From contig JBHELF010000018.1 in assembly GCA_046263155.1 (NCBI GenBank), positions 1-26,146 of the forward strand: DNA of 26,146 nucleotides. Direction: 5' to 3'. The notes below the pieces were generated by a model. That model did no database searches. It saw nothing but the letters and a program-made list of their open reading frames with translations, and was not told where the DNA came from. Positions within the stretch are counted from its first letter, which is position 1, and every line of letters begins with the position of its first letter. The DNA comes from DATADF01 sp046263155. GTDB lineage: Bacteria > Actinomycetota > CADDZG01 > WHSQ01. Shown piece after piece: positions 1 through 7,637 of this stretch. A program made the translations under genes and the position numbers.

Positions 1-824
1 TAGACCGCGACGAGGTTACCGGCAGAGAACAGGGCTACGGGTTGACCTTCTGCCAACTCCGAGGGGGCCTGAAGCGGCCTCCCATGGCGGACCCCGATCG
101 CGTCATCGGCCGACAGGTCCAGACGCGCCATATCGCGTACGGCCACCGCGAGAGGCAAGAGCACTCTCTCCGTGACCTCCGATGGATCCACGGCCTCGGC
201 CTCCGAGAACCCGCCCGATTCGGTTCGTCTCAACGACTGTAGGTGGGCGCCGCACCCCAGCCGACGACCCAGATCGTGCACCAGTGTCCGGACAAAGGTG
301 CCTCCGGAGCACCTCACGTCTAGCTCCGCGCTCGGCTCCTCGCCGGCCGTAAAGGTCAGTAGATCGATGGCGTAGACGGTGACCCGGCGCGGGGCACGTT
401 CTATTTCTTCGCCACGACGAGCCTTCTTGTAGAGCGCCTCCCCCGCGACTTTGACCGCCGAGACCATTGGCGGAATCTGATCGATCTCTCCGACAAAACT
501 AGCCAGCGCCTCTTCGACCAAGTCGCCGGTGAGGTGTGCTGCCGGCGCGCGGGCGATCACGTCGCCCGATGCATCCTGCGTAGACGTCGCGCTGCCGAAT
601 CGAGCCGTGGCCCGGTACCGCTTCGGTGCCGCCTGCGCGTACTCCAGCAGCCGCGTCGCGCGACCGACGCCCACCACCAGGACGCCCGTCGCATCCGGAT
701 CCAGCGTTCCACCGTGCCCTACCCGTCTCGTCCCCAACCGAGCCCGAACTTGGTCGACAACGTCGTGAGACGTCACGCCACCAGGCTTATCGAGAACGAG
801 CACACCGTCCAGGATCCGCGTCAC
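1..824 (-). CDS. truB: tRNA pseudouridine(55) synthase TruB (3' end cut by window edge)
   Basis: TruB isomerises U55 in the T-loop of tRNA to pseudouridine in the cytoplasm. The frame opens with GTG at 824-822 and runs off the left edge after about 274 codons, so only the extreme C-terminus is missing. The N-terminus reads GVLVLDKPGGVTSHDVV, followed by the family signature GHGGTLDPDATGVL; D42 is the catalytic aspartate. KRYRATARFG and the central IPPMVSAVKV and CSGGTFVRTLVHDLGR blocks are also typical. The start overlaps the stop of the DHH phosphatase gene in a GTGA arrangement, so translation is probably coupled. It is the last gene seen of the rimP-nusA-infB-rbfA cluster. I chose GTG because it starts the conserved N-terminus and no ATG lies near. 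Confidence 0.95.
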   Translation of the reverse strand, partial: MTRILDGVLVLDKPGGVTSHDVVDQVRARLGTRRVGHGGTLDPDATGVLVVGVGRATRLLEYAQAAPKRYRATARFGSATSTQDASGDVIARAPAAHLTGDLVEEALASFVGEIDQIPPMVSAVKVAGEALYKKARRGEEIERAPRRVTVYAIDLLTFTAGEEPSAELDVRCSGGTFVRTLVHDLGRRLGCGAHLQSLRRTESGGFSEAEAVDPSEVTERVLLPLAVAVRDMARLDLSADDAIGVRHGRPLQAPSELAEGQPVALFSAGNLVAV

Positions 825-1798
825 TCAGAGCCTTCGCGCAGCCTGGTCCGGATGTCGGCCACCGTGCCGTCGATGTCCGGGGCCGTGAACCCCGCCGCCA
901 GTTCGTGACCGCCTCCACCCCGAAACCGCGCGATAGCTCCCACGCTACGCGGCCCCTTCGATCGGAGGCTCACGCGATAACTGCCGTCGGGCTGCTGTTT
1001 GAACATCGCCGCGACATCGGCCGCGCGCGTCGACCTGATGAGGTCGATCAGCTTTTCGGTTTCGTCCATCGCGACACCGGTCTCGGTCAGATCGGCGAGC
1101 GTTATCCACGAGTAGACGAAATGTTCATCCTCGAAAAGCTTCGCCCGCTCGAGGACGTGTCCGACGAGCTTCAGGTAGCCGAACGGGGACGACTCGAAGA
1201 CCTCCTGGGCGATCGCGGGCGCATCGACTCCGCAGGCCAGCAGGTCGGCGGCAAGCCGCAGCGTGTCGGGAGCCGTGTTCGCGTATTGGAACCGACCCGT
1301 ATCCGTGACGATGCCCGCATATAGACAGGTAGCGATGTCGCGGTCGAGTTGCACGCCGAGATCCCGAAGTAGCCAGGCGACTAACTCCGCCGTCGACGAG
1401 GCGGTCGTCACGACGATGTTGAGCTGGCCGAAGCCATCGTTTCCGGGATGGTGGTCCACGTTGACGAGTGTCCGAGAGGCACGCGCCTGGGTCTCGACCG
1501 TGCCGAGGCGGTCCGCGGCACCGCAATCCAACGCCAGAAACGTTTGGGCGAGCGGAAGCTTGTCGGGTTGCACCAAAAGGCCGGCCCCGGGAAGGAACGA
1601 ATACCCAAAGGGAAGCTTGACGGGTGCGGCCCCCCAAGTGGGATAGACGCGCTTACCCAATTGCCGCAACCCGAGTGCAGCGCCGAGCAGCGAGCCCAAT
1701 GCGTCGCCGTCGGGGTTGATGTGCGTGGCCAGAGCTATGTCGCGCGCGGACTTGAGCGTCGCCACCGTTTGGTCCCAGTCCGGCGCGTCGTAACGCAT
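821..1798 (-). CDS. nrnA: DHH/DHHA1 phosphoesterase, NrnA-like (nanoRNase / pAp phosphatase)
   Basis: Predicted Mn-dependent bifunctional oligoribonuclease and 3'-phosphoadenosine 5'-phosphate phosphatase of the NrnA type, 325 aa. The N-terminal DHH domain shows THINPDGDALGS (about residue 25), LDCG (about 90) and the NVDHHPGN motif (about 113), which supply metal ligands. A second aspartate motif lies in GIVTDTGRF (about 162). The C-terminal DHHA1 domain ends with the substrate-binding glycine motif GGGGHELAAGF. In Actinobacteria and Firmicutes this gene commonly lies between rbfA and truB, as here. The ATG shares one base with the rbfA stop (TGATG), and the stop overlaps the truB start by 4 nt. 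The family assignment is firm; the exact substrate preference (nanoRNA, pAp or a cyclic dinucleotide product) cannot be read from sequence alone. Confidence 0.9.
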   Translation of the reverse strand: MRYDAPDWDQTVATLKSARDIALATHINPDGDALGSLLGAALGLRQLGKRVYPTWGAAPVKLPFGYSFLPGAGLLVQPDKLPLAQTFLALDCGAADRLGTVETQARASRTLVNVDHHPGNDGFGQLNIVVTTASSTAELVAWLLRDLGVQLDRDIATCLYAGIVTDTGRFQYANTAPDTLRLAADLLACGVDAPAIAQEVFESSPFGYLKLVGHVLERAKLFEDEHFVYSWITLADLTETGVAMDETEKLIDLIRSTRAADVAAMFKQQPDGSYRVSLRSKGPRSVGAIARFRGGGGHELAAGFTAPDIDGTVADIRTRLREGSE

Positions 1799-2148
1799 CA
1801 GTCGTGCTCCTCGTCGGTGTGGAGTTCCCTCAAGATCGTCTCCAGCCGCTGTGCCTCCTCCGGACCGTGGTCGATCTCGAAGACGAGCTCCGGTGTGTAC
1901 TTCAAACGCATCTGATGGCCGACTTCGGCCCGAAGATAAGGCGTGGCGCTTTTGAGACCGGCAATGGTGTCGTCCTGCTCGGCCTGAGTCCCAAGAACCG
2001 AGACGAAAACCCTGGCGGAACGCAGATCGGGAGTCATCCGAACCGCCGTTACCGTCGTGAAACCTATACGGGGATCCTTGAGCTCCTGAATGAGTTCGCC
2101 GAGAACCTGACGGGTGAGCTTCTGAACTTTCTCCACCCGCTGAGTCAC
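1798..2148 (-). CDS. rbfA: 30S ribosome-binding factor RbfA
   Basis: RbfA is a small KH-fold protein that binds the immature 30S subunit and helps 16S rRNA 5'-end maturation. The 116-aa product begins with GTG (VTQRVEKVQKLTRQVL) and shows the family pattern: LKDPRIGFTTVTAVRMTPDL (about residues 22-41), then ARVFVSVLG and a C-terminal LKYTPELVFEIDHG block. The frame stays open further upstream, but the GTG at 2148 is preceded by GGAGG and matches the conserved N-terminus. It also overlaps the DUF503 stop by 4 nt (GTGA), which fixes the choice. Length is normal for the family. Confidence 0.92.
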   Translation of the reverse strand: MTQRVEKVQKLTRQVLGELIQELKDPRIGFTTVTAVRMTPDLRSARVFVSVLGTQAEQDDTIAGLKSATPYLRAEVGHQMRLKYTPELVFEIDHGPEEAQRLETILRELHTDEEHD

Positions 2149-2447
2149 AGGTCCTCCAGGGCGATGATGTCGATGCTGCGGCTCACGATCTCCGCCCCAT
2201 CCACCGATAGCCGGCCGATAGCCTTCTCGACCTCCTGCAGGACTTTTCGGCACTGGCCGCCCGACTCGGCGACGCAACTCACCCCGAAGGCGGCGCGTTG
2301 CCACAGGTTCTGGAACTCCACCTCAGCGATGGACACGTTGAAGCGCGGCCTTATTCCCGCCGCTACGGAGCGCAGCACCTGACGCTTGTCCTTCAGGGAC
2401 CCGCTGGCCGGGATGAAGAGCTCGAAGCGCGCTATGCCGATAAACAC
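2145..2447 (-). CDS. DUF503 family protein
   Basis: A 100-aa protein of the DUF503 family, which typically lies between infB and rbfA in Actinobacteria and Firmicutes. It starts with GTG and reads VFIGIARFELFIPASGSLKD, then KRQVLRSV. A hydrophobic beta strand followed by an SLKDKR turn is the family hallmark, followed by FNVSIAEVEFQNLWQRAAFG. The longer open frame upstream lies inside infB, and its translation (arginine-rich) does not look real, so the start 9 nt after the infB stop is preferred. A GAGG-like ribosome site lies just upstream, inside infB. The molecular role of DUF503 is not established; the context suggests ribosome biogenesis or translation. Confidence 0.85.
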   Translation of the reverse strand: MFIGIARFELFIPASGSLKDKRQVLRSVAAGIRPRFNVSIAEVEFQNLWQRAAFGVSCVAESGGQCRKVLQEVEKAIGRLSVDGAEIVSRSIDIIALEDL

Positions 2448-2455
2448 TCGGGCGT

Positions 2456-4585
2456 TTAGCGAGCGACCTCTTGTATCTCGAAGGCCTGGATGAGGTCGCC
2501 TTCCTTGATGTCCTGGAAGCCCTCGAGCCCGATGCCACATTCGAACCCCGCGGCGACCTCGCGCTGATCGTCCTTGAAACGCCGCAGGGACGCGATGGTC
2601 GTTTCGTAAACGACCGTGCCGTCGCGAACGAGACGCGCGCGCGCGTTCCGCCTGATAACTCCGTCCAGAACCATGCAACCCGCAACCAGTCCGAGCCGCG
2701 GTACACGGAAGGTCGCCCGAACCTCTGCCTGACCCAGGGGAACCTCTCGGATCTCGGGACCGAGCAGACCGCGGGCCGCGTTCTCGAGGTCCTGAACCGC
2801 CTGATAGATCACTCGATAGGTGCGGATGTCGACCCCGTTCTCCTCCGCGAGGATCCGCGCCTGCGCGTTCGGGACCACGCTGAAGCCAATGACGATCGCA
2901 TTCGAGGCCTGTGCCAGCGTGACGTCGTTCTCGGTAATCCCGCCCGCGCCCTTACGTAAGATGTTCAGCTTCACTAGGGATTGATCGAGCTTGGCGAGCT
3001 GATCGTCGAGTGCCTCGACGGAGCCTTGCGTGTCGGCCTTCAGCAAGAGATTGAGCTCGGGAACCTCGCCCTCGCGCGTCGCGGCCAGCAGGGTCTGCAG
3101 CGATACCGACCGTTGCTCGACGAGCTCGGCCTCGCGCTTGTGATGCTCGCGCTCCATTGCGATGCGGCGCGCGTCGCGCTCATCGTCGAACGCCCGGAAC
3201 TCGTCGCCGGCCTCCGGCAGAGATTGCCAACCCAGCACCTGCACGGGCTGGCCCGGCTTCACCGCGGTCACCTTCTGTCCGTGCTCGTCCAGCATCGCTC
3301 GAACCCTGCCCCATGCCGAGCCGGCCAGAATGGCGTCCCCCGGTTGCAAAGTCCCGCGCTTGACGAGGACGCTGGCGACGGGACCGCGGCCTTTGTCGAG
3401 GTGAGCCTCGATGACAACGCCTCTCGCAGGGGCCTCGGGATTGGCCTTCAGATCAAGCTGAACGTCCGCCGTGAGAAGGATCATCTCGAGCAGCCCGTCG
3501 AGGTTCGTGCGCTGTTTGGCCGAGACATCGACGTAAACCGCCTCGCCGCCCCACTCCTCGGGCATCAATCCGTGGTCCGAGAGTTGCTGCCGCACGCGGG
3601 TGGGATCCGCTTCGGGTTTATCGATCTTGTTGACCGCGACGACGATGGGCACTGCGGCGGCGCGCGCGTGGTCGATCGCCTCCACCGTCTGCGGCATGAC
3701 ACCGTCGTCCGCCGCCACCACCAGCACGGCGACGTCGGTTACCTGGGCGCCGCGCGCTCGCATCGCCGTAAAGGCCTCGTGTCCCGGAGTGTCGATGAAG
3801 GTGACCTCGCGACCATCGTGAGTTACGCGGTAGGCACCGATGGCCTGCGTGATGCCGCCGGCCTCCCCCCCGGCCACATTGGTCCTTCGGATGGCGTCCA
3901 GGATCGCCGTCTTGCCGTGGTCCACATGACCCATCACCGTGACGACGGGAGGCCGGGGCCGGAGAACGCCCTCCTCCTCGGCCTCGTCGGTTTCCTCTTC
4001 GGCCCCTTCCTCGTCGAGACCCGGATCGACGATCTGAACCTCGACGCCCAGTTCCTCAGCCACCAGCAAGAGGGCCTCATCGCTCATCGACTGCGTGACG
4101 GTCACCATCTCGCCGAGACCGAGCAGGAGCTTCACGATCTCGGCCGGCGAACGCTCGAGCTTGGCGGCGAAATCTTGAACCGGAATGCCGCGGTGCACGC
4201 GAATGGGCCCGGTCGGCAGAGGCGGAGCTTCGGCTTCCTCGACGCGCGGCGGCTCCGGCTCGGCGGCCGCGGCCTTTCCCTTCTTCTTTTTCGCAGGAGC
4301 AGTGGGAGCCACGCCGGGCGCGGCCGGCTTTGGAGCGGGCGCGACGACGGCCTCACCGGATTTAGCGGGCGCGGGGGCCGCGGTCTCTGCGATCGGAGCC
4401 GGCGCGGTGGCCACGGGAGCCGGCGATCCGTTTCCGAGCTCGGCCCTCACGCGGGCCGCGAGTTCCTCCTCGATCGTCGAGGCATGACTCTTGACGGGAT
4501 GGCCGATCGACTCCAGATGCGCGAGCACTTCCTTGGAGGTGAGCCCCAGCTCCTTCGCGACCTCGTGCACCCTGGGCTTGGCCAT
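2456..4585 (-). CDS. infB: Translation initiation factor IF-2
   Basis: IF-2 is the GTPase that delivers fMet-tRNA to the 30S subunit and promotes subunit joining. This 709-aa form starts with the IF2_N helix module (MAKPRVHEVAKELGL), followed by an Ala/Pro-rich linker to about residue 125 with a lysine patch. A second IF2_N-like segment (about 130-175) and a Glu-rich stretch come next. The G domain shows GHVDHGKT (about 220), DTPGHEAF, NKIDKP and VSAK. EF-Tu-like domain II (RGVVIEAHLDKGRGPVASVL), the IF-2 core domain 3 and the final beta barrel (FECGIGLEGFQDIKEGD) are complete. The ATG shares one base with the nusA stop. No ylxR-like gene separates it from nusA. Confidence 0.97.
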   Translation of the reverse strand: MAKPRVHEVAKELGLTSKEVLAHLESIGHPVKSHASTIEEELAARVRAELGNGSPAPVATAPAPIAETAAPAPAKSGEAVVAPAPKPAAPGVAPTAPAKKKKGKAAAAEPEPPRVEEAEAPPLPTGPIRVHRGIPVQDFAAKLERSPAEIVKLLLGLGEMVTVTQSMSDEALLLVAEELGVEVQIVDPGLDEEGAEEETDEAEEEGVLRPRPPVVTVMGHVDHGKTAILDAIRRTNVAGGEAGGITQAIGAYRVTHDGREVTFIDTPGHEAFTAMRARGAQVTDVAVLVVAADDGVMPQTVEAIDHARAAAVPIVVAVNKIDKPEADPTRVRQQLSDHGLMPEEWGGEAVYVDVSAKQRTNLDGLLEMILLTADVQLDLKANPEAPARGVVIEAHLDKGRGPVASVLVKRGTLQPGDAILAGSAWGRVRAMLDEHGQKVTAVKPGQPVQVLGWQSLPEAGDEFRAFDDERDARRIAMEREHHKREAELVEQRSVSLQTLLAATREGEVPELNLLLKADTQGSVEALDDQLAKLDQSLVKLNILRKGAGGITENDVTLAQASNAIVIGFSVVPNAQARILAEENGVDIRTYRVIYQAVQDLENAARGLLGPEIREVPLGQAEVRATFRVPRLGLVAGCMVLDGVIRRNARARLVRDGTVVYETTIASLRRFKDDQREVAAGFECGIGLEGFQDIKEGDLIQAFEIQEVAR

Positions 4586-5730
4586 CAGCTTGCCTTCCCC
4601 GCGGGATCGGGCGCCTCCTCGGCTGCCCCGCCGGCCACGGTCGCGTCGGGCGCGGATCCGTCATTCTGGGGCGGGCGGGGGGCTGCCTCGGCCGACTCCT
4701 CGGCTGATTCCGCGGATTCTGCGGATTCAACTGGTTCGACGTCCTTGCGTGCCTGGGACTCGGACTTGATGTCCACCCGCAATCCGGTGAGCCGCGCCGC
4801 GAGGCGCGCGTTCTGGCCCTCTTTGCCGATGGCCAACGACAGCTGGTAGTCCGGAACTATCACCAGGGCGGTCTGACCGTCCGCGGCGATCTGCACGTCC
4901 TTCACCTTCGCAGGCGAGAGAGCGTTCGAGACGAACTCGCGTGCGTCCTCGGTCCACTTGATGATGTCGATCTTTTCGCCCCGTAGCTCGTTCATGACCA
5001 TTCGCACGCGCGATCCCTTGGCCCCGACGCAGGCGCCGACGGGGTCGACATTGCGGTCGTGCGAGACGACCGCAATCTTGGAGCGGTGTCCCGGTTCGCG
5101 CGCAACGGCCTTGATCTCGACGATCCCGTCGAGGATCTCCGGGACCTCTAACTCAAATAGCCGCTTGATCAGCCCGGGATGCGTCCGCGAGACGATGATC
5201 TGGGGCCCGCGTGAGGACTTGCGCACTTCCACGATGTACGCCTTCAAGCGGGCACCATGCTCGTAACGCTCATGCGGGATCTGCTCGGAGGGCGGCATGA
5301 GAGCCTCGGTCTTCCCCAGATCGAGAATCGTGTAGCGATGGTCGTGCTGCTGGACGATCCCCGTAACGATGTCGCCCTCGCGCCCGGCGTACTCGCCGAA
5401 GGTTATGTCGCGCTCGGCCTCGCGCAACTTCTGCAGCATCACCTGCTTCGCCGTCTGCGCCGCAATCCGCCCGAAGTCCGCCGGCGTGTCCTCCCATTCC
5501 CGCAGCACCGTCTTCTCTTCTGTCTCGGGATCGATCTCGATCTCTTGCGAGTAAACGGTCACATCGCCCTCGGGATCAATGACCGCGCGGGCGTCGCGCG
5601 TCTCGAGGTCTGCCGCGGTCATGCGGAGATAGGCCGAAGCCAGAGCATTCTCGAGCGCGCTGAGCGAGGTCTCGTAGGCGATGCCGCGTTCGCGCTCCAG
5701 ATCGCGCAGGGACTCCAACGGGATGCGCAC
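4585..5730 (-). CDS. nusA: Transcription termination/antitermination factor NusA
   Basis: NusA binds RNA polymerase and nascent RNA and modulates pausing, termination and antitermination. The 381-aa product has the NusA N-terminal domain (about 1-130), with an acidic block near EIEIDPETEEKTVLREWEDT. An S1 domain follows (EGDIVTGIVQQHDHRYTILD, about 135-200), then two KH domains with GxxG loops in GAKGSR and GKEGQN. A roughly 60-aa Glu/Ala/Ser-rich tail closes the protein. I start it at the GTG at 5730 (VRIPLESLRDLERERG). It has GGAAGG 7-8 nt upstream and lies 2 nt after the rimP stop. An in-frame extension reaching back into rimP is arginine-rich and implausible. The acidic tail replaces the repeat domains found in some proteobacterial NusA. 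Confidence 0.95.
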   Translation of the reverse strand: MRIPLESLRDLERERGIAYETSLSALENALASAYLRMTAADLETRDARAVIDPEGDVTVYSQEIEIDPETEEKTVLREWEDTPADFGRIAAQTAKQVMLQKLREAERDITFGEYAGREGDIVTGIVQQHDHRYTILDLGKTEALMPPSEQIPHERYEHGARLKAYIVEVRKSSRGPQIIVSRTHPGLIKRLFELEVPEILDGIVEIKAVAREPGHRSKIAVVSHDRNVDPVGACVGAKGSRVRMVMNELRGEKIDIIKWTEDAREFVSNALSPAKVKDVQIAADGQTALVIVPDYQLSLAIGKEGQNARLAARLTGLRVDIKSESQARKDVEPVESAESAESAEESAEAAPRPPQNDGSAPDATVAGGAAEEAPDPAGKAS

Positions 5731-5732
5731 GG

Positions 5733-6227
5733 TTATTTCCTTCCCGGCTGCGAGGATCGTTCCTGCCACTCGAAGACGGTCCTCGCCGATTTGATCTCCG
5801 TCAGCGGCACACGCAGGGCTCCGCTCGAGCCTTCGACCTCGACGTAGTCGCCGCCGGCGCCAGTGATGACGCCATCGAGTCGATGAGATCCGGTTTCTTC
5901 CAGGGGCTTCTTCGTCTTGAGGATTACGCGCGCGCCGACGCTGCGCGCGAAGTGTTCGGCGGAGCGGAGGTTCCGCTCCAGCCCAGGAGAGGACACCTCG
6001 AGGGTGTAGCGGCCGGCGATCGGGTCTCTCAGATCGAGGCCGCGAGAGATCTCTTCGGATACCTCGGCGACGGTATCGAGGTCGATTTGAGCAGGAGGCC
6101 GGGCATCGACATAGACGCGCACCACCGCCCGGCCGGGCGCGCCGGCCATCTCGACGTCCCACAGGGTGAGAGCTCGGCGGCGCGCCACGGCCCCGGCGAG
6201 TTCTCTCACCTCTTCCAGCGCGCTCAC
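5733..6227 (-). CDS. rimP: Ribosome maturation factor RimP
   Basis: RimP is needed for 30S assembly, early in the binding of head-domain proteins. The 164-aa product has the N-terminal alpha/beta domain (VRELAGAVARRRALTLWDVE, VVRVYVDA), the diagnostic YTLEVSSPGLER motif (about residues 75-86), and the C-terminal SH3-like domain (LDGVITGAGGDYVEVE). It starts with GTG at 6227 behind AGGAGG and a G-rich stretch. It is the first gene of the rimP-nusA-infB-DUF503-rbfA-nrnA-truB cluster. The leader upstream holds a terminator-like hairpin. Confidence 0.95.
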   Translation of the reverse strand: MSALEEVRELAGAVARRRALTLWDVEMAGAPGRAVVRVYVDARPPAQIDLDTVAEVSEEISRGLDLRDPIAGRYTLEVSSPGLERNLRSAEHFARSVGARVILKTKKPLEETGSHRLDGVITGAGGDYVEVEGSSGALRVPLTEIKSARTVFEWQERSSQPGRK

Positions 6228-6265
6228 CCCGCCCCCTCCTGGTGCCGGCCTCCGCCGACAAAACG

Positions 6266-6291
6266 AAGCCCCTCACGTGCGAGAGGGGCTT
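6266..6291 (-). terminator. Rho-independent-type hairpin between ispG and rimP
   Basis: A perfect 9-bp stem (AAGCCCCTC at 6266-6274 paired with GAGGGGCTT at 6283-6291) closes an 8-nt loop. On the minus strand it is followed by CGTTTTGTC, a short T run. It lies downstream of ispG and upstream of rimP. It could end the rpsB-to-ispG transcript, or act as an attenuator in the rimP leader if the promoter is further upstream. Confidence 0.6.
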
Positions 6292-6417
6292 GATGCCTAA
6301 TAGTCCTCACGATCCGAATGCCGTCCTGCGATCAGCTAAAAGTCCTGCTCAGCGCAGGGATTCACTTTACCACGAGCGGGCCTTGCGGCCGCCCGAAAAC
6401 GCGCCGCGCGCGCGGGT
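6292..6417 (-). promoter_or_regulatory. Possible promoter/leader segment of the rimP-nusA-infB operon
   Basis: This ispG-rimP spacer is the only sizeable gap inside the minus-strand core block. On the minus strand it contains GACTATTAGGCATCAAG directly before the terminator hairpin. A closely similar GGAATAGGCATCAAA occurs in the rpsB leader. A small hairpin (CCTGC-GCTGA-GCAGG) lies further upstream. I see no convincing -35/-10 pair, so a promoter here is an inference from spacing and the shared motif. Confidence 0.3.
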
Positions 6418-7584
6418 CTACGAGCCGCGGATCGAAGGTTCCGCCACCGCCGGTATCCGGCGCGCGGCGCCCTTCACGACTACGGGACCGCGGCCCGATT
6501 CCTCGGGATGTGCGGCGCGAATCTCATCCCCGACCCGTTGAGCCTCCTTGAGCAGAGCTTCGACGAGCTGCTCGCGGGGCACCCAGCCGATCTGACGTCC
6601 CCTGGAGAAAAGCAGCCCTCGCCCGGGACCGGCCGCGATCCCGATGTCGGCGTCGCGGGCCTCGCCGGGACCGTTGACCTCGCAGCCCATCACCGCGATC
6701 TGCATCGGCGGCAGATCCATCTTCTCGATCGCCTGTTCGACCTCGTGGGTGAGAGCGAACACGTCGAGCTCGGCTCGTCCGCACGAGGGACAGGCCACGA
6801 GGTCGAAGGTGTCTGCCCTCAGACCGAGCGCGTTGAGGATCTGCTTTCCGAGCTTGACCTCCTCGACGGGTTCCGCCGTCAGCGAGACACGGATCGTGTC
6901 GCCGATCCCCTCCGACAACAAGGTCCCTATGCCTATCGCCGACTTCACGATCCCCTGTTTGGGCGGCCCCGCCTCGGTGACCCCCAGGTGGAAGGGCACG
7001 TCCGTCTTGGTGGCCAACTTGCGATAGGCGTCGATCATCTCGGCGACGTTCTGGTGCTTCACCGAGACCTTGATATCTCCGAAGCCGTGCTCCTCGAGGA
7101 GGCCGATCTCGTACAGAGCGCTCTCAACGAGCGCGTCGGCGGTGGGCCGTCCGTATTTCTGAAGGAGAGATTTGTCCAGCGATCCCGCGTTGACCCCCAC
7201 TCTGATCGGCACACCCCGCTCCCGGGCCGCCTCGGCTACGTCGCGCACGTGCTTTGGGTTGCGCATGTTCCCCGGGTTGAGCCGGAGCCCGTGAACGCCG
7301 GCCTCGAGGGCCATCATCGCCAGGCGCACCGAGAAGTGGATGTCGGCAATGATCGGCACGCCGCCCTCCTTCACAATCTCGGGCAGGGCGCGCGCGTCTC
7401 CCTCGTGGGGAATCGCGACGCGCACGATGTCGGCGCCCTGCGTTGCGAGTTCGTGGACCTGGATGAGGGTCGCTTCGACGTCCTCCGTCTTCGTCACCGT
7501 CATCGACTGAACCGAGATGGGCGCGTCGCCGCCGACGGCAACGGATCCGACCTTTATCTGATGGGTTTTCCGACGTGGCTGCAT
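6418..7584 (-). CDS. ispG: (E)-4-hydroxy-3-methylbut-2-enyl-diphosphate synthase IspG
   Basis: IspG carries out the penultimate step of the MEP isoprenoid pathway, turning MEcPP into HMBPP with a 4Fe-4S cluster fed by ferredoxin or flavodoxin. The 388-aa product has a TIM-barrel N-terminal part (PISVQSMTVTKTEDVEAT, VRVAIP, PIIADIHF, LRLNPGN) and a C-terminal cluster-binding domain. That domain has cysteines in VACPSCGRAE and in VMGCEVNGPGEA, plus the conserved glutamate of the latter. It has the short bacterial architecture without the plant-type insert. With dxr and the site-2 protease it forms the usual actinobacterial dxr-rseP-ispG trio. About 30 C-terminal residues after KEAQRVGDEI are a non-conserved tail. 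Confidence 0.96.
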   Translation of the reverse strand: MQPRRKTHQIKVGSVAVGGDAPISVQSMTVTKTEDVEATLIQVHELATQGADIVRVAIPHEGDARALPEIVKEGGVPIIADIHFSVRLAMMALEAGVHGLRLNPGNMRNPKHVRDVAEAARERGVPIRVGVNAGSLDKSLLQKYGRPTADALVESALYEIGLLEEHGFGDIKVSVKHQNVAEMIDAYRKLATKTDVPFHLGVTEAGPPKQGIVKSAIGIGTLLSEGIGDTIRVSLTAEPVEEVKLGKQILNALGLRADTFDLVACPSCGRAELDVFALTHEVEQAIEKMDLPPMQIAVMGCEVNGPGEARDADIGIAAGPGRGLLFSRGRQIGWVPREQLVEALLKEAQRVGDEIRAAHPEESGRGPVVVKGAARRIPAVAEPSIRGS

Positions 7585-7637
7585 ATCGATCCAGTCTAGG
7601 GCGGCGCGCGTCCGGCCCCGAACTAACTAAGGCGATC

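Noticed and set aside
2981..4849. Long plus-strand open frame opposite infB and nusA
   Set aside because: It is the antisense shadow of a high-GC gene; its translation is rich in Arg, His and Leu and infB on the other strand is unmistakable.
5731..6276. NusA extended upstream to a 563-residue protein
   Set aside because: The extension covers rimP in another frame and is arginine-rich; NusA homology begins at VRIPLESL.
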